From a bacterium (GTDB lineage Bacteria > Methylomirabilota > Methylomirabilia > Methylomirabilales > 2-02-FULL-66-22): DNA of 64,000 nucleotides. Where the stretch lies: NCBI GenBank assembly GCA_029580855.1, contig JAKPQH010000174.1:1-64000 (forward strand), written 5' to 3'. A program made the translations under genes and the position numbers. Positions 53,531 through 62,818 of the stretch are shown piece after piece. The notes beneath the pieces are model-generated. The model was not told where the DNA came from, made no database searches, and saw nothing but the letters and a program-made list of their open reading frames with translations. Each line of letters opens with the position of its first letter. Position 1 is the first letter of the stretch.

Positions 53531-54895
53531 TTAGCTGGGCTTCTGCCCGTGCGTGTCCAGCTTCAGCCGGTACAGCGTCGCCGCGTTCTCGCGCAGGATG
53601 CGCTGCGCGAGCGTCGCGGCGTCCTCCTCCGTCAGGGATCCATCCGTCACCTTCTCCGCCAACACGCGGCTCACGATCCGACGCGCCATCAGGCTATGCC
53701 CGTATGCGCCCTCCGGGATGATGAAGTCCCCGCCGAAGGCAAAGATCTTGTTCGACGGAACTGTCTCGATGGCTTCGTGCAGCATGCGGGCTCCGGCCGA
53801 GGGCGAGATGATGTACAGCCAACAGAGGTCAAGATACACGTTGGGGAAATTCTTGGCCATCGCCAGCAGCTCGCCCATGAACGGATACCCGCCGTGAAAC
53901 AGGTCGAACTTCGCCCGCCCGTATTCCAGACAGAGATTGGTCAGATGCAAGGGATGCGAGTTTTCCAGAACATTCCCGTTCCCCTCCTGCAGGCCGGTGT
54001 GGATCTGGATGGGGACATCGCGCTCGACGGCGGCTTGAATGATCCGGTGGAACATGTAATCCTGCAACGGGCGGGCCTCCGCCCAAGACGGTCCCTCGCC
54101 GAGGTGATCGAAGAGTCGTGCGAACGTCCGCTCGGCGTCGGCATGCGCCACCTTCTCGAACCGGAGGCTGCGCCGGTACGCGATCCCGATCTTGATCCCG
54201 ACCGCCCCTTCGAACAGGTACCGGTCGAGGGCGGCGTGCATGGCCTCCACGAGGTCGACCAGTGAGTGGACGGACCGGTCCGTGTCGGCCTCGATGTTCC
54301 GCAGGTCGCCCCGCGTCGTGGCGCAGGCGAAATGCTCCAGGCGCACCATGGGGGCGAACAGCGCCCGGTCCACGGCGGTGCGGTAATCGTCCTGGAGGCT
54401 CACCGCGATGCCCGCCTTCTCCTGCAGGACGTGCCGATACCACCCCACGCGGCGGGAGGCGGCGATGGCCGCCGAGAGTCGCTGGTACGTCGTCTTGTCC
54501 AAACCCTGAACGCCGAAAAGATCGCGGATGGCGAGGCGAAGACAGGTCCCGTACCCGGTGTGCCGAATCCGTTCCCAGTAAGGTTCGAGCGCGGCCCAGC
54601 GTTCCTCCAGCGAAAGGTCCGCGCCGCTCGGAGCGACCATGGGCGGCGGCTTCCTGATCCAGCCGATCCGCGCCATGCGCTCCACCAGCACCGGGCGGGC
54701 AGTGGCGCGTACGGCCTCCAGAAGACCGGGGGGCATTCCCGCGGAGATCAAGTCGCTCGAGGCGTAGTGCGGGAAAAGGTACCCGAAGTCGTGCGCCGCC
54801 CGGTTGCGCTCGTCTTCGGACAGCAGATGCTCGTGAGTGTCCACCAGACCGACGGCGTTGACGGCGTCGCTGATGCGCATCGCGAGGTCGGACAC
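53531..54895 (-). CDS. Amidohydrolase-superfamily protein
   Basis: 454 aa TIM-barrel hydrolase. N-terminal metal motif DTHEHLLS, then IQIHTGLQEGNGN, DLFHGGYPFMGEL and FAFGGDFIIPEG, consistent with the amidohydro_2 or uronate-isomerase-like branch. Substrate unknown. GTG 54895 with GGAGGGAG. It lies 48 bases upstream of the AbgA-like gene on the same strand, so the two may be co-transcribed. Confidence 0.87.
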   Translation of the reverse strand: MSDLAMRISDAVNAVGLVDTHEHLLSEDERNRAAHDFGYLFPHYASSDLISAGMPPGLLEAVRATARPVLVERMARIGWIRKPPPMVAPSGADLSLEERWAALEPYWERIRHTGYGTCLRLAIRDLFGVQGLDKTTYQRLSAAIAASRRVGWYRHVLQEKAGIAVSLQDDYRTAVDRALFAPMVRLEHFACATTRGDLRNIEADTDRSVHSLVDLVEAMHAALDRYLFEGAVGIKIGIAYRRSLRFEKVAHADAERTFARLFDHLGEGPSWAEARPLQDYMFHRIIQAAVERDVPIQIHTGLQEGNGNVLENSHPLHLTNLCLEYGRAKFDLFHGGYPFMGELLAMAKNFPNVYLDLCWLYIISPSAGARMLHEAIETVPSNKIFAFGGDFIIPEGAYGHSLMARRIVSRVLAEKVTDGSLTEEDAATLAQRILRENAATLYRLKLDTHGQKPS

Positions 54896-55141
54896 GTCTC
54901 CCTCCTTTGCCTCTCGGCGGCGCGCGAATTGACGGCTGGCCGCGCTTCCCGCCGCTTCGGTGGTGGGGCCGCCGGACGCGCACCCGTTCCACTGCGGCCG
55001 GCGCCCTTCCGCGGTTCCAAGAAGGCTATCATCCGGGCTGCAATGGGGTCAACGCGGATCTGCCGGGCAGAGTATCGGTAAAGCGCCTCGGATCCTCGAG
55101 CGGGGCGGTGACGCGGCGAAACGCATTGGCGCCACAGACCG

Positions 55142-55170
55142 TTGCCCGCCCTCCGCCAAGCGAGTATGCT
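55142..55170 (+). promoter_or_regulatory. Promoter for the FMN-reductase gene
   Basis: TTGCCC (55142-55147), 17 bases, TATGCT (55165-55170). The short leader has AAGGAGG before GTG 55193. Confidence 0.5.
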
Positions 55171-55192
55171 GGGGCGAACGAAGGAGGGCCAA

Positions 55193-55789
55193 GTGAAGAT
55201 CACGGCGATCGTGGGGTCCTATCGGCGCGGCGGGATCGTGGAGTCCGCCGTGGACGACCTCCTTGCGGCGGCCGCGGCGTGCGGAGCGGCGGTCGAGAAG
55301 ATACACCTGCTGGAGAGGCACGTGGAGTTCTGCGCCAACTGCCGGAACTGTACGCTCCAGCCCGGCCCCGACCGCGGGCGGTGTCTCATCGCCGACGACG
55401 TTCCCGTGATCCTGGACACGCTCGAGGGCAGCGACGCCTTCGTCCTCGCGGCCCCGGTGAACTTCTGGACGGTCACGGCCGTCATGAAGCGCTTCATCGA
55501 GCGGACGGTCTGCTGCGGCTACTGGCCCTGGGGCGGCGCGCCACGGCCTCGACGGGCGTCGTCCAGGCGGGCCGTTGTCATCACCGCGTCCGCGGCGCCG
55601 GCTCTCATGGCGCGCTGGGGAACCGATGCCGGCAGGCTCCTGCGCCGGGTGGCGCGGCTCCTGGGCGCCAAACGGGTGGATACGCTTTGGATCGGCCTGG
55701 CCCGTCGGACGCCGGAGGCGGGACTCTCGGAGAAGTGCCGGGACCGGGCACGCGCGCTCGGCAAGCGCTTGGCGACACCGGCCGCGTGA
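55193..55789 (+). CDS. NADPH-dependent FMN reductase / flavodoxin-fold oxidoreductase
   Basis: 198 aa. Flavodoxin-like start ITAIVGSYRRGGIVESAV, then a CANCRNC cysteine motif and CLIADDVPVILDTLEGSDAFVLAAPVNF (shortened here to its pattern), typical of iron-sulfur flavoprotein-like members. GTG 55193 has AAGGAGG. Electron-transfer role; partner unknown. Confidence 0.85.
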   Translation: MKITAIVGSYRRGGIVESAVDDLLAAAAACGAAVEKIHLLERHVEFCANCRNCTLQPGPDRGRCLIADDVPVILDTLEGSDAFVLAAPVNFWTVTAVMKRFIERTVCCGYWPWGGAPRPRRASSRRAVVITASAAPALMARWGTDAGRLLRRVARLLGAKRVDTLWIGLARRTPEAGLSEKCRDRARALGKRLATPAA

Positions 55790-55823
55790 TGCGGGGCGCA
55801 TGGCGCGGCGAGCCCCGCCGCGG

Positions 55824-55852
55824 TTGACAAGCTAAAGCCCGTTCGTTACGCT
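55824..55852 (+). promoter_or_regulatory. Promoter for the zinc-ribbon response regulator
   Basis: TTGACA (55824-55829), 17 bases, TACGCT (55847-55852). Identical hexamers occur at 44099-44127 on the minus strand. Leader about 115 bases. Confidence 0.6.
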
Positions 55853-55972
55853 TCCCCCCGAATCCGGACCCCCGCGTCGAGCGGCCGCGAGGCGGGTCCG
55901 ACGAAGCCGCCGCCGGCACGGGTACGACGGCCCGGTGCCGGACGCGCGAGGTCGCGGCGAGGAGGAGCGCGC

Positions 55973-56488
55973 GTGAAGGGAACGGTGACCTGCCCAAGCT
56001 GCCGATTGGCCCAGCCGGCCCAGGCCGCCGAGGCAGAGGGGCTGTGCCGGCGCTGCGGCCACCCCCTTCCGCCGCGGGCCACGCCTCCCGCCGCCACGCG
56101 CCCCGTGACCATCCTCTGGATCGACGACGATCGCCTGCTCCTCACGTTCGGCCGGGACATCCTCGAACGGCACGGCTACCGGGTCCGCACCGCTATCGAC
56201 GGTCCCAGCGGGATCGCCGCTGCCGGCGAAGATCGTCCAGATCTGATCATCCTGGACGTCGTCATGCCCGACATGACCGGCTACGAGGTCTGCCGGAGGC
56301 TGCGCGCCCAACCCGGACTACAGCGCACCCCGATCCTCCTGCTGACGAGCCTTCAGGATCCCCAGGTGGACGTGCTGGGACGCGGGATCGGCGAGACTTT
56401 CACCATGAGCAAGCCGCCCGACCCGGAGCTGATCGTCAACATCGTCGGCCAGGTTCTCGGCCAGGACAACCCCGCCGCGGCGCCCTGA
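55973..56488 (+). CDS. Zinc-ribbon plus receiver-domain response regulator
   Basis: 171 aa. An N-terminal two-CxxC zinc ribbon (CPSCRLAQ ... CRRCGHP) is joined to a single receiver domain. Receiver residues: acidic pair in LWIDDDR, phospho-Asp in IILDVVMPDMTGYEV, Thr in ILLLTS and Lys in SKPPDPE. There is no DNA-binding output domain, so it may act by protein contact. No kinase is adjacent; the orphan kinase at 2029 is far away. Confidence 0.88.
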   Translation: MKGTVTCPSCRLAQPAQAAEAEGLCRRCGHPLPPRATPPAATRPVTILWIDDDRLLLTFGRDILERHGYRVRTAIDGPSGIAAAGEDRPDLIILDVVMPDMTGYEVCRRLRAQPGLQRTPILLLTSLQDPQVDVLGRGIGETFTMSKPPDPELIVNIVGQVLGQDNPAAAP

Positions 56489-56564
56489 GCGCCGCACGCA
56501 CACCGCTCCGCCAGAACCCCGCCGCGGCGGCGTGCTCTCCCCATCGTCCCCGACCGGCGACACA

Positions 56565-57608
56565 TCAGAGGATCCGGCCGAACCAGAGCAGCGAAAGGAG
56601 GGCGGCGGCGAGCGCCATGCACGCCGCGGCGGCGGCGAAAAGCGCGGTGATCTCCGTGTGCTGCTTCTCGAACACCAACCGCGAGCTCAGCCCCTCGTAG
56701 ATCTTCTTCAGATCCGTCGCGGTGCCCGCGTGAAAATACTCCCCGCGGGTCCGGTCCGCGATGGCCTTGAGCGTGTCCTCGTCGAGGCGCGCGTGAAAGG
56801 ACCAGCCCTCGAAGCCGATCACCTCGCCCTTCGTTGTCCCGACCCCGACGGTGAAGACGCGCACGCCCCGGTCGGCGGCCATCTTGGCGGCCTCGAGGGA
56901 GTCGGGGCCGGTCGTGCGCTGGCCGTCGGTCAACAAGACGATGGCGGCGGAGGAGTAGGAGCCGGGAGGGACGGGGGTGAACTCCTTCTTCTCGGGCGGG
57001 CGCGTCGGGTCCAGCGGCCGCAACCGCCGTGCGTCGCGGCCGTAGATCGAATCGCTCACGTCGATGCCGGCATCGGGGAAGATGGTGGCCAGCGAGAGGA
57101 TGATCCCGCTGCCGATGGCGGTCCCCCGCTGCAGCTGGAACCGGTCGACGGCCGCCACGATGTCCTCGCGGTTGTGGGTGGGCGGCTGGACGACCGCGGC
57201 CGTCCCGGCGAAGGCCACGACGCCGACCCGCACGCCCCGAGGCAGGTCCGCCACAAACGCCTTGCCCGCCTCCTGCGCCGCCACCAGCCGGTTCGGCTCC
57301 ACGTCCCTGGCGCGCATGCTGCCCGAGACGTCCATGGCCAGGATGATGGTCAGCTGCTGGGTCGGGAGCCTGACGATCGCCGCCGGGCGGGCCACCGCAA
57401 CCAGCAGCGTGGCGATGGTCAGCAGAAAGAGCAACGGCGGCAGGTGGCGCCGGAATCGCCGGCCCGCGGCCATCGCCTCTTTCACGATGCTGAGGCTCGC
57501 GTACCGGAGCGCCGCCTTCTTCTTCCGCCACAGCAGCAGAAGGTAGAGAGCCACCAGCGCCGGCACGGCCGCGATCAGCCAAAGCATGCCGGGCCACAGA
57601 AACGTCAT
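56565..57608 (-). CDS. BatA-like von Willebrand factor A membrane protein
   Basis: 347 aa. Two N-terminal helices (WLIAAVPALVALYLLLLW, LPPLLFLLTIATLLVAVA), a VWA domain with intact MIDAS (DVSGSM, then a Thr/Asp further on, VLLTDGQRTTG), and a C-terminal anchor helix. Works with MoxR ATPase and the DUF58 protein, as in aerotolerance-type operons. Overlaps the DUF58 stop by ATGA. Confidence 0.92.
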   Translation of the reverse strand: MTFLWPGMLWLIAAVPALVALYLLLLWRKKKAALRYASLSIVKEAMAAGRRFRRHLPPLLFLLTIATLLVAVARPAAIVRLPTQQLTIILAMDVSGSMRARDVEPNRLVAAQEAGKAFVADLPRGVRVGVVAFAGTAAVVQPPTHNREDIVAAVDRFQLQRGTAIGSGIILSLATIFPDAGIDVSDSIYGRDARRLRPLDPTRPPEKKEFTPVPPGSYSSAAIVLLTDGQRTTGPDSLEAAKMAADRGVRVFTVGVGTTKGEVIGFEGWSFHARLDEDTLKAIADRTRGEYFHAGTATDLKKIYEGLSSRLVFEKQHTEITALFAAAAACMALAAALLSLLWFGRIL

Positions 57609-58546
57609 GATCGGCTCCGCTCCATGCGGGTGGCCAGCGTCCCGCCGCCCGCCAGCTGGCTGCGCCGCTTCCGGAGATCCGCAAACCGCAGGATCGTTTC
57701 GACCAGGTCGTCGTCCGTGGACAGCTCCAGCGCGTCCACACCCGCGTCGGCGAGCGCCGCGCGGAGCGCCTGTGCTCGTCGCTCGGCGGCGGCGGCGAAG
57801 CGCGCCCGGAATCCCCCGTCGTGGGTGTCGAGGAACACCTGCTCGCCCGTCTCGGCGTCCTGGACGACCAGCAACCCGAGATCGGGGAGGTCCAGCTCCA
57901 ACGGGTCGGAGAGCCGCACCGCCAGAACTTCGTGCCGCCGCGCGAGGTGGGCCAACGGCGCCGTCCAGCCCGGCGTGCTGATGAAGTCCGACACGATGAA
58001 GACCAGCGAGCGTCTCGGGATGACCCGATAGGCAACCTGCAACAGGTCGGAGAGATTCGTGGCCGCGGACCGGTCTTGCTCCGGCCGCGCGAGCATGCGA
58101 TGGAGGAGATACAGGACGTGACGCCGCCCGCCCCGCGCCGGGATGACCGTGTCGACCCGGTCGCCGTAGAGGAGTGCGCCGACACGGTTCCCGTGGCGGG
58201 TCAGCAACCGCGCCAGCACGGTGACGAATTCGATCGCGACCGACCGCTTCTTCAACTCCCGGGAGCCGAATTCCATCGACGGGCTCAGGTCCAGCAAGAA
58301 CCACGCCGTGACGTCGCGATCCTCGTGGAAATCCCGCACGTACGGTGTCTGCAGGCGCGCGGTGACGTTCCAGTCGATGCGTCGGACGTCGTCGTGATAC
58401 TGGTATTCCCGCAGATCGGCGAGATCCAGGCCGAAGCCGCGGAACAGCGTGCGGTAGTCCCCGTGCACCGCTCCGTCCAGGCGGCGGATCACCGTCCACT
58501 CAAGACGGCGTAGCGTGCGCTCAGGATCCCGCGGCGACTCGGACAT
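57605..58546 (-). CDS. DUF58 domain protein
   Basis: 313 aa. Conserved FADLREYQYHDDVRRIDWN-like block (here LADLREYQYHDDVRRIDWN), then a degenerate VWA fold (FLLDLSPSMEFGS, VFIVSDFIS). Standard partner of MoxR. Overlaps moxR by 26 bases, supporting tight coupling. Confidence 0.93.
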   Translation of the reverse strand: MSESPRDPERTLRRLEWTVIRRLDGAVHGDYRTLFRGFGLDLADLREYQYHDDVRRIDWNVTARLQTPYVRDFHEDRDVTAWFLLDLSPSMEFGSRELKKRSVAIEFVTVLARLLTRHGNRVGALLYGDRVDTVIPARGGRRHVLYLLHRMLARPEQDRSAATNLSDLLQVAYRVIPRRSLVFIVSDFISTPGWTAPLAHLARRHEVLAVRLSDPLELDLPDLGLLVVQDAETGEQVFLDTHDGGFRARFAAAAERRAQALRAALADAGVDALELSTDDDLVETILRFADLRKRRSQLAGGGTLATRMERSRS

Positions 58547-59540
58547 GGGCTTCCAGCGGCCTCTCGGGCGCCGGGATCCGCTGCATGATCCGGAGGATCA
58601 GCGTGTCGGCGGTCATGCCGTCGGACAGCGCCTCGTAGGTGAGGACCGGACGGTGCCGGAAGACGTCGAGCACGAGGTCCGTGACGTCCTCGGGCAGCGC
58701 GTAGCTGCGCCCGCGCAGATACGCCAGCGCCCGCGCCCCCTCGATGAGATGGATGGGCGCGCGCGGGCTGGCCCCGAAGGAGAGGTACTTCGCCAGCTCC
58801 CGCAGCCCGTAGCGCTCCGGATCGCGCGTGGCGGCCGCCAGCCGCACCGCGTACTGCATGAGCGACGGCTCGACGTAGACGCGCCGGCACTCCCGCTGCA
58901 GTGCGACGATCTGCTCCGTCGTCGCCACGGCGGCCACGTTGGGCTCGGCGATGCCAGTGACCCGATCGACGATGACGAACTCCTCCTCCTCACTCGGGTA
59001 GCCGACGAGCACCTTCATCATGAACCGGTCCACCTGCGCCTCGGGCAGAGGGTACGTGCCCTCCGTCTCGATGGGGTTCTGCGTCGCCATCACGAGGAAC
59101 GGCTCCGGAACCTTGTAGGTCTGCCCGGCGATCGTGACCTGGTACTCCTGCATCACCTCCAGCAGCGCGCTCTGGACCTTGGCCGGCGCGCGGTTGATCT
59201 CATCGGCGAGCAGGAGGTTGGTGAACACGGGGCCCAGCGAGGTGGCAAAGTCGCCGGTCTTCTGGTTGTAAATCCGGGTCCCCACCAGGTCCGCCGGGAC
59301 GAGGTCCGGCGTGAACTGGATGCGCTTGAAGGAACCGTGAATGGTCCGGGCAAGCGTCTTGACGGTCAGCGTCTTGGCGAGCCCGGGCACGCCCTCCACC
59401 AGCAGGTGCCCCTGTGCCAGGATGGCCACGAGGACGCGCTCGAGAAAATGGTCCTGGCCGACGACCACCTTCTTGACCTCGTAGAGGATGCGCTCCATGT
59501 GGGTGGAAACTTCCCCCGGCTCCGTGTCGATGACGTCCAT
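58521..59540 (-). CDS. MoxR-family AAA+ ATPase
   Basis: 339 aa. Walker A GVPGLAKT, Walker B LLADEINRAPAK, sensor 1 ATQNPIETEGTYPLPEAQ and sensor 2 region GASPRAP. Chaperone-like ATPase that assembles or activates partner complexes, here with DUF58 and VWA proteins. First gene of the three-gene unit; repeat copy 5 separates it from the upstream protease. Confidence 0.95.
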   Translation of the reverse strand: MDVIDTEPGEVSTHMERILYEVKKVVVGQDHFLERVLVAILAQGHLLVEGVPGLAKTLTVKTLARTIHGSFKRIQFTPDLVPADLVGTRIYNQKTGDFATSLGPVFTNLLLADEINRAPAKVQSALLEVMQEYQVTIAGQTYKVPEPFLVMATQNPIETEGTYPLPEAQVDRFMMKVLVGYPSEEEEFVIVDRVTGIAEPNVAAVATTEQIVALQRECRRVYVEPSLMQYAVRLAAATRDPERYGLRELAKYLSFGASPRAPIHLIEGARALAYLRGRSYALPEDVTDLVLDVFRHRPVLTYEALSDGMTADTLILRIMQRIPAPERPLEAHVRVAAGS

Positions 59541-59597
59541 GTGTCCTCTCCGAGCGACCGTGCTGCTAGTAGGGATGCCGAAAAGCGCCGTTGCGCA

Positions 59598-59720
59598 GGC
59601 TGCTCAAAACGGCCAAGATGCAAGGCGGAGCACCATAGGCCGAGCGAGGCGTACTGGAGGTACGCCGCAGCGAGCGCCGAGGTGCGACAACGCCGCAGGT
59701 GGGCCGTTTTCAGCGGCCTA
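59598..59720 (+). repeat. Interspersed hairpin repeat, copy 5 (best preserved)
   Basis: Ends GGCTGCTCAAAACGGCC and GGCCGTTTTCAGCGGCC form a near-perfect terminal inverted repeat. The core GGCGTACTGGAGGTACGCC is a perfect hairpin. GCAGCGAGCGCCGAGGTGCG follows. The right end abuts the protease stop codon (59723-59721). Confidence 0.85.
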
Positions 59721-60674
59721 CTAGAACGGGTGGATGCCCACGGCCGATGCCGCGTTCTCGATGGGCACCGCAAACCCGATGCCGACGAACACGCGCTGCT
59801 GCGTCGGGTTCAGAATCGCGGTGACGATGCCGACCACCGCGCCGTCCGTGGTCACCAGCGGGCCGCCGGAACTGCCGGGGTTGGCCGCCGCGTCGAACTG
59901 AATGAGATTCGTCAGCAGCCGCTTTCCTTCCGGGGACTGAAACTCGCGCCGCAAGCCGGACACCACGCCCGCCGACGCCGACGGCCCGATCCCGAACGGG
60001 AAGCCGACGGCGACCACCTCGTCGCCGGGCGCGAGGTCCGCCGTGGAGCGCAGCGTGGCCGGGACGAGATCGTCGGGAACCGTGGCCGCCTGGATGACCG
60101 CCAGGTCGTCCTCCGGCTGCAGCGCGACGACCGTGGCGTCGGATTCCAGTCCGTCCGCGAACACCACCGTCACGCGCTTGGCCCCGGCGACGACGTGCAG
60201 GTTGGTCAGGATGATTCCTTTGTCGACGATGACGACGCCGCTGCCGACACCCGTTTCCGTGTCCGCATCCTCGGCACCGCCGCGGTGCCCCAATCCACGG
60301 ACCCGTACGACGGAAGGTCGAATGATCTCGTAGGCGCGCGCCGCGGCCGACGGAAGCCGCTTGGTTTCCAGCGTGTGCAGAACGGCGGTGTCGATGTCCT
60401 GCTGCGTGATCGTGCGTGGCGTCGGCCGCATGGCGGCTTGCAAGAAAACGAGCAGCACGGCGAAGAGCGCGCCGGCGACCATCCACAGCGGTCGGTCGTA
60501 GCGCGTGAGGAGGCGTGACCACCACCGAGGCTGCTGCCGGTCCGCTGCCGGCGTCGGGGAACTTTCGCGCGGCTGACCGCCTGCCGTCGGCGTGGTGGTC
60601 GCGGGCGCGGGCGAGTGATCGGTCGGGATCAACCGCGATCGGCTGGAGCGACTGTAGAGCACCGTCCTTCGCAT
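59721..60674 (-). CDS. Membrane-anchored trypsin-like serine protease (S1C, no PDZ)
   Basis: 317 aa from ATG 60674. A Pro/Ser-rich cytoplasmic segment and a membrane helix (PLWMVAGALFAVLLVFLQAA) precede a protease domain with intact triad: His in TNLHVVAG, Asp in PEDDLAVI and Ser in NPGSSGGPL. It lacks a PDZ domain, unlike the HtrA protein at 12785. Located upstream of moxR, separated by a repeat. Confidence 0.88.
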   Translation of the reverse strand: MRRTVLYSRSSRSRLIPTDHSPAPATTTPTAGGQPRESSPTPAADRQQPRWWSRLLTRYDRPLWMVAGALFAVLLVFLQAAMRPTPRTITQQDIDTAVLHTLETKRLPSAAARAYEIIRPSVVRVRGLGHRGGAEDADTETGVGSGVVIVDKGIILTNLHVVAGAKRVTVVFADGLESDATVVALQPEDDLAVIQAATVPDDLVPATLRSTADLAPGDEVVAVGFPFGIGPSASAGVVSGLRREFQSPEGKRLLTNLIQFDAAANPGSSGGPLVTTDGAVVGIVTAILNPTQQRVFVGIGFAVPIENAASAVGIHPF

Positions 60675-60793
60675 TGGGGTGTGCACCTCCCAAGCGGGAG
60701 GAGTATAGTCGCCTATGGCTTGAACGGGAAGAACAAGTGCAAACACGCGCCGGGGATCCTCACCCTCCGCCCATTGCGATGCGACACGGGTTC

Positions 60794-60919
60794 GGGTTGA
60801 TCACAAAGGTCCGGATGCAAGGTGGAACCGAGGCGAGGCGCGAGACGTATCGGATCCGTACGTCGCAGCGCCGCGTGAGGGCGACAACGCAGCAGGGGGT
60901 GGTTTTCACCAGCCTGTCA
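60794..60919 (+). repeat. Interspersed hairpin repeat, copy 6
   Basis: Ends GGGTTGATCACAAAGGTCCGG and GGTGGTTTTCACCAGCCTG are inverted. The core GACGTATCGGATCCGTACGTCGCAG is a perfect-looking hairpin (GACGTA...TACGTC). It abuts, and may include, the dppC stop codon. Confidence 0.75.
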
Positions 60920-61828
60920 GGCGCCCCGGAGGGTCGGGTCCAACACATCCCGCAGCCAGTCGCCCACCCGGCTGACCACCAGCGCGGTCAGCATGAGGAC
61001 GAGACCGGGGAAGGCCGAGATCCACCAGGCGGAGTCCAGGTAGCCGCGACCCTCGTTGAGCATCCCTCCCCAGCTCGGCGTCGGGGGCTGGATGCCGAGG
61101 CCGAGGAAGCTCAGCGTGGATTCGAGGAGAATGGTGCGGGCCAGTTCCAGCGTCGTGACCACCAAGAAGGGCGCCAGCGTGTTGGGCACGATGTGCCTCG
61201 CCAGGATCCGCCACGTGGAGCCGCCCAGGCCGCGTATGGCCAGGACGTACTCTCGTTCCTTGATGGTGAGCACCTGGGCCCGGACCAACCGCGCGTACGT
61301 CACCCAGCCGCTCAGTCCCACGATGATGATCAGGTTCCCGAAGCTGGGGCCCAAGACCGCGATGATACCGATGGCCAGGAGGATGAACGGAAACGCCAGT
61401 TGGCCGTCCACCAGGAACATGACGACCTCATCCACAATTCCGCCGCCGTAGCCGGAGAGCAGCCCGAGCGAACCGCCCAGGGCGCCCCCGATGACGACCG
61501 CCGCGAAACCCACCACCAACGAGACCCGCGACCCGTAGATGATCCGGCTCAGGATGTCCCGTCCGAGCTGGTCCGTGCCCAGCAGATGCCGTTGGCGTCC
61601 CTCCTCCGGAAACCACGTGGGCCCCTTCAGTCGTTCCCGGAGCGACTGCTGGATAGGGTCGTACGGGCTCACCAGCGGCGCAGCGATCGCCGCCAGCACC
61701 ACCACCAGCATGAAGGCGGCCGACGCCCAGACGTAGAGCGGGACCTGGCGCCAACCCCATCGACGCGACCCATCGGGCCGCGCGCCGTCTCGATCTTTAC
61801 CGCCGGATACGCGGGTCAAGGATTCCAT
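60917..61828 (-). CDS. dppC: Peptide-type ABC transporter permease DppC
   Basis: 303 aa, six helices. Features: LLGTDQLGRDILSRIIYGSRVSL, then RLVRAQVLTIKEREYVLAIRGLGGS containing the EAA coupling loop. Overlaps the end of dppB by 32 bases. No ATPase gene follows; repeat copy 6 and the protease gene come next. Confidence 0.94.
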   Translation of the reverse strand: MESLTRVSGGKDRDGARPDGSRRWGWRQVPLYVWASAAFMLVVVLAAIAAPLVSPYDPIQQSLRERLKGPTWFPEEGRQRHLLGTDQLGRDILSRIIYGSRVSLVVGFAAVVIGGALGGSLGLLSGYGGGIVDEVVMFLVDGQLAFPFILLAIGIIAVLGPSFGNLIIIVGLSGWVTYARLVRAQVLTIKEREYVLAIRGLGGSTWRILARHIVPNTLAPFLVVTTLELARTILLESTLSFLGLGIQPPTPSWGGMLNEGRGYLDSAWWISAFPGLVLMLTALVVSRVGDWLRDVLDPTLRGA

Positions 61829-62720
61829 AGGCGACGTCTACCAGGAAGTTCAACACGACGAACATTGCGGCCGTCATAAAGACACAGGATTGCACGATGG
61901 GATAGTCGCGGCTGTAGATGGACTGGATCGCCAACCGGCCGATCCCCGGCCAGGAAAAAATCGTCTCGGTCACCACCGCCCCGCCCAGCAGATTGCCGAG
62001 CTGCAACCCCACGATGGTGATGATGGGGATGGCCGCGTTCCGCATGGTGTGCTTGGCGATGGTCCAGAACTCCGGCAGGCCCTTGGCTCGAGCCGTCCGG
62101 ATAAAGTCGGCCCGCAAGATCTCCAGCACCGCGGAGCGGGTGATCCGGGCGATGCTGGCCATGGCGAAGGCGCCCAGCGTGACCGCGGGAAGGACCAGGT
62201 GCCGCCAGTCTCCACGTCCGGATGTGGGGAACAGGCCGAGCCAGAGCGAACAGGTCAGGATCAGCATGATCCCGATGTAAAAGGTGGGCGCCGCCTGGCC
62301 GACCAGCGCCACCCCCATCACGATGGTATCGTAGGTGCTCCCGCGCCGGATCGCCGACAGGATGCCCGCCGGAATGGCCACCACGATGGCGCAGAGGAAG
62401 GACGCAAAGGCCAGCTCCAGCGTGGCGGGCACCCGCTCCCAGACCACACTCATGGCCGAGGCCCGGAAGTGGATGGAACGACCGAAATCGCCCTTGATGA
62501 CCTGCCCGATGAATACCCCGTACTGCACGTAGATCGGCCGGTCCAGACCCATCTCGCTGCGCAGCCGCTCCATCTCGGCGATGGGAGCGTCCGGGGGCAG
62601 CAAGAGCGGAACCGGGTCGCCCGAGAGACGCATGACGACGAAGACCACCGTCACCACGCTCCAGAGCGCGATCAGCATCCGCACCAACCGATAGGTCAGG
62701 AAGCCGGCAAAACCCTGCAC
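61797..62720 (-). CDS. dppB: Peptide-type ABC transporter permease DppB
   Basis: 307 aa. N-terminal FLTYRLVRMLIALWSVVTVVF, DRPIYVQYGVFIGQVIKGDFG and the EAA loop RADFIRTARAKGLPEFWT. Channel subunit with DppC. GTG start, 98 bases after the binding-protein stop. Confidence 0.94.
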   Translation of the reverse strand: MQGFAGFLTYRLVRMLIALWSVVTVVFVVMRLSGDPVPLLLPPDAPIAEMERLRSEMGLDRPIYVQYGVFIGQVIKGDFGRSIHFRASAMSVVWERVPATLELAFASFLCAIVVAIPAGILSAIRRGSTYDTIVMGVALVGQAAPTFYIGIMLILTCSLWLGLFPTSGRGDWRHLVLPAVTLGAFAMASIARITRSAVLEILRADFIRTARAKGLPEFWTIAKHTMRNAAIPIITIVGLQLGNLLGGAVVTETIFSWPGIGRLAIQSIYSRDYPIVQSCVFMTAAMFVVLNFLVDVAYGILDPRIRR

Positions 62721-62818
62721 GAATGTCTCGCAGCTGCGGATCGGCCTGGGACAAGCACCGCCGCGCCCCTTTCCGCGAGAGGGACGGGGCGCGGCGGCGA
62801 ATCCCGCTCGGCGCGAGC

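Noticed and set aside
52265-54265. A 666-codon plus-strand open frame
   Set aside because: Antisense to the AbgA-like and amidohydrolase genes, both with intact catalytic motifs; no homology seen in the plus frame.
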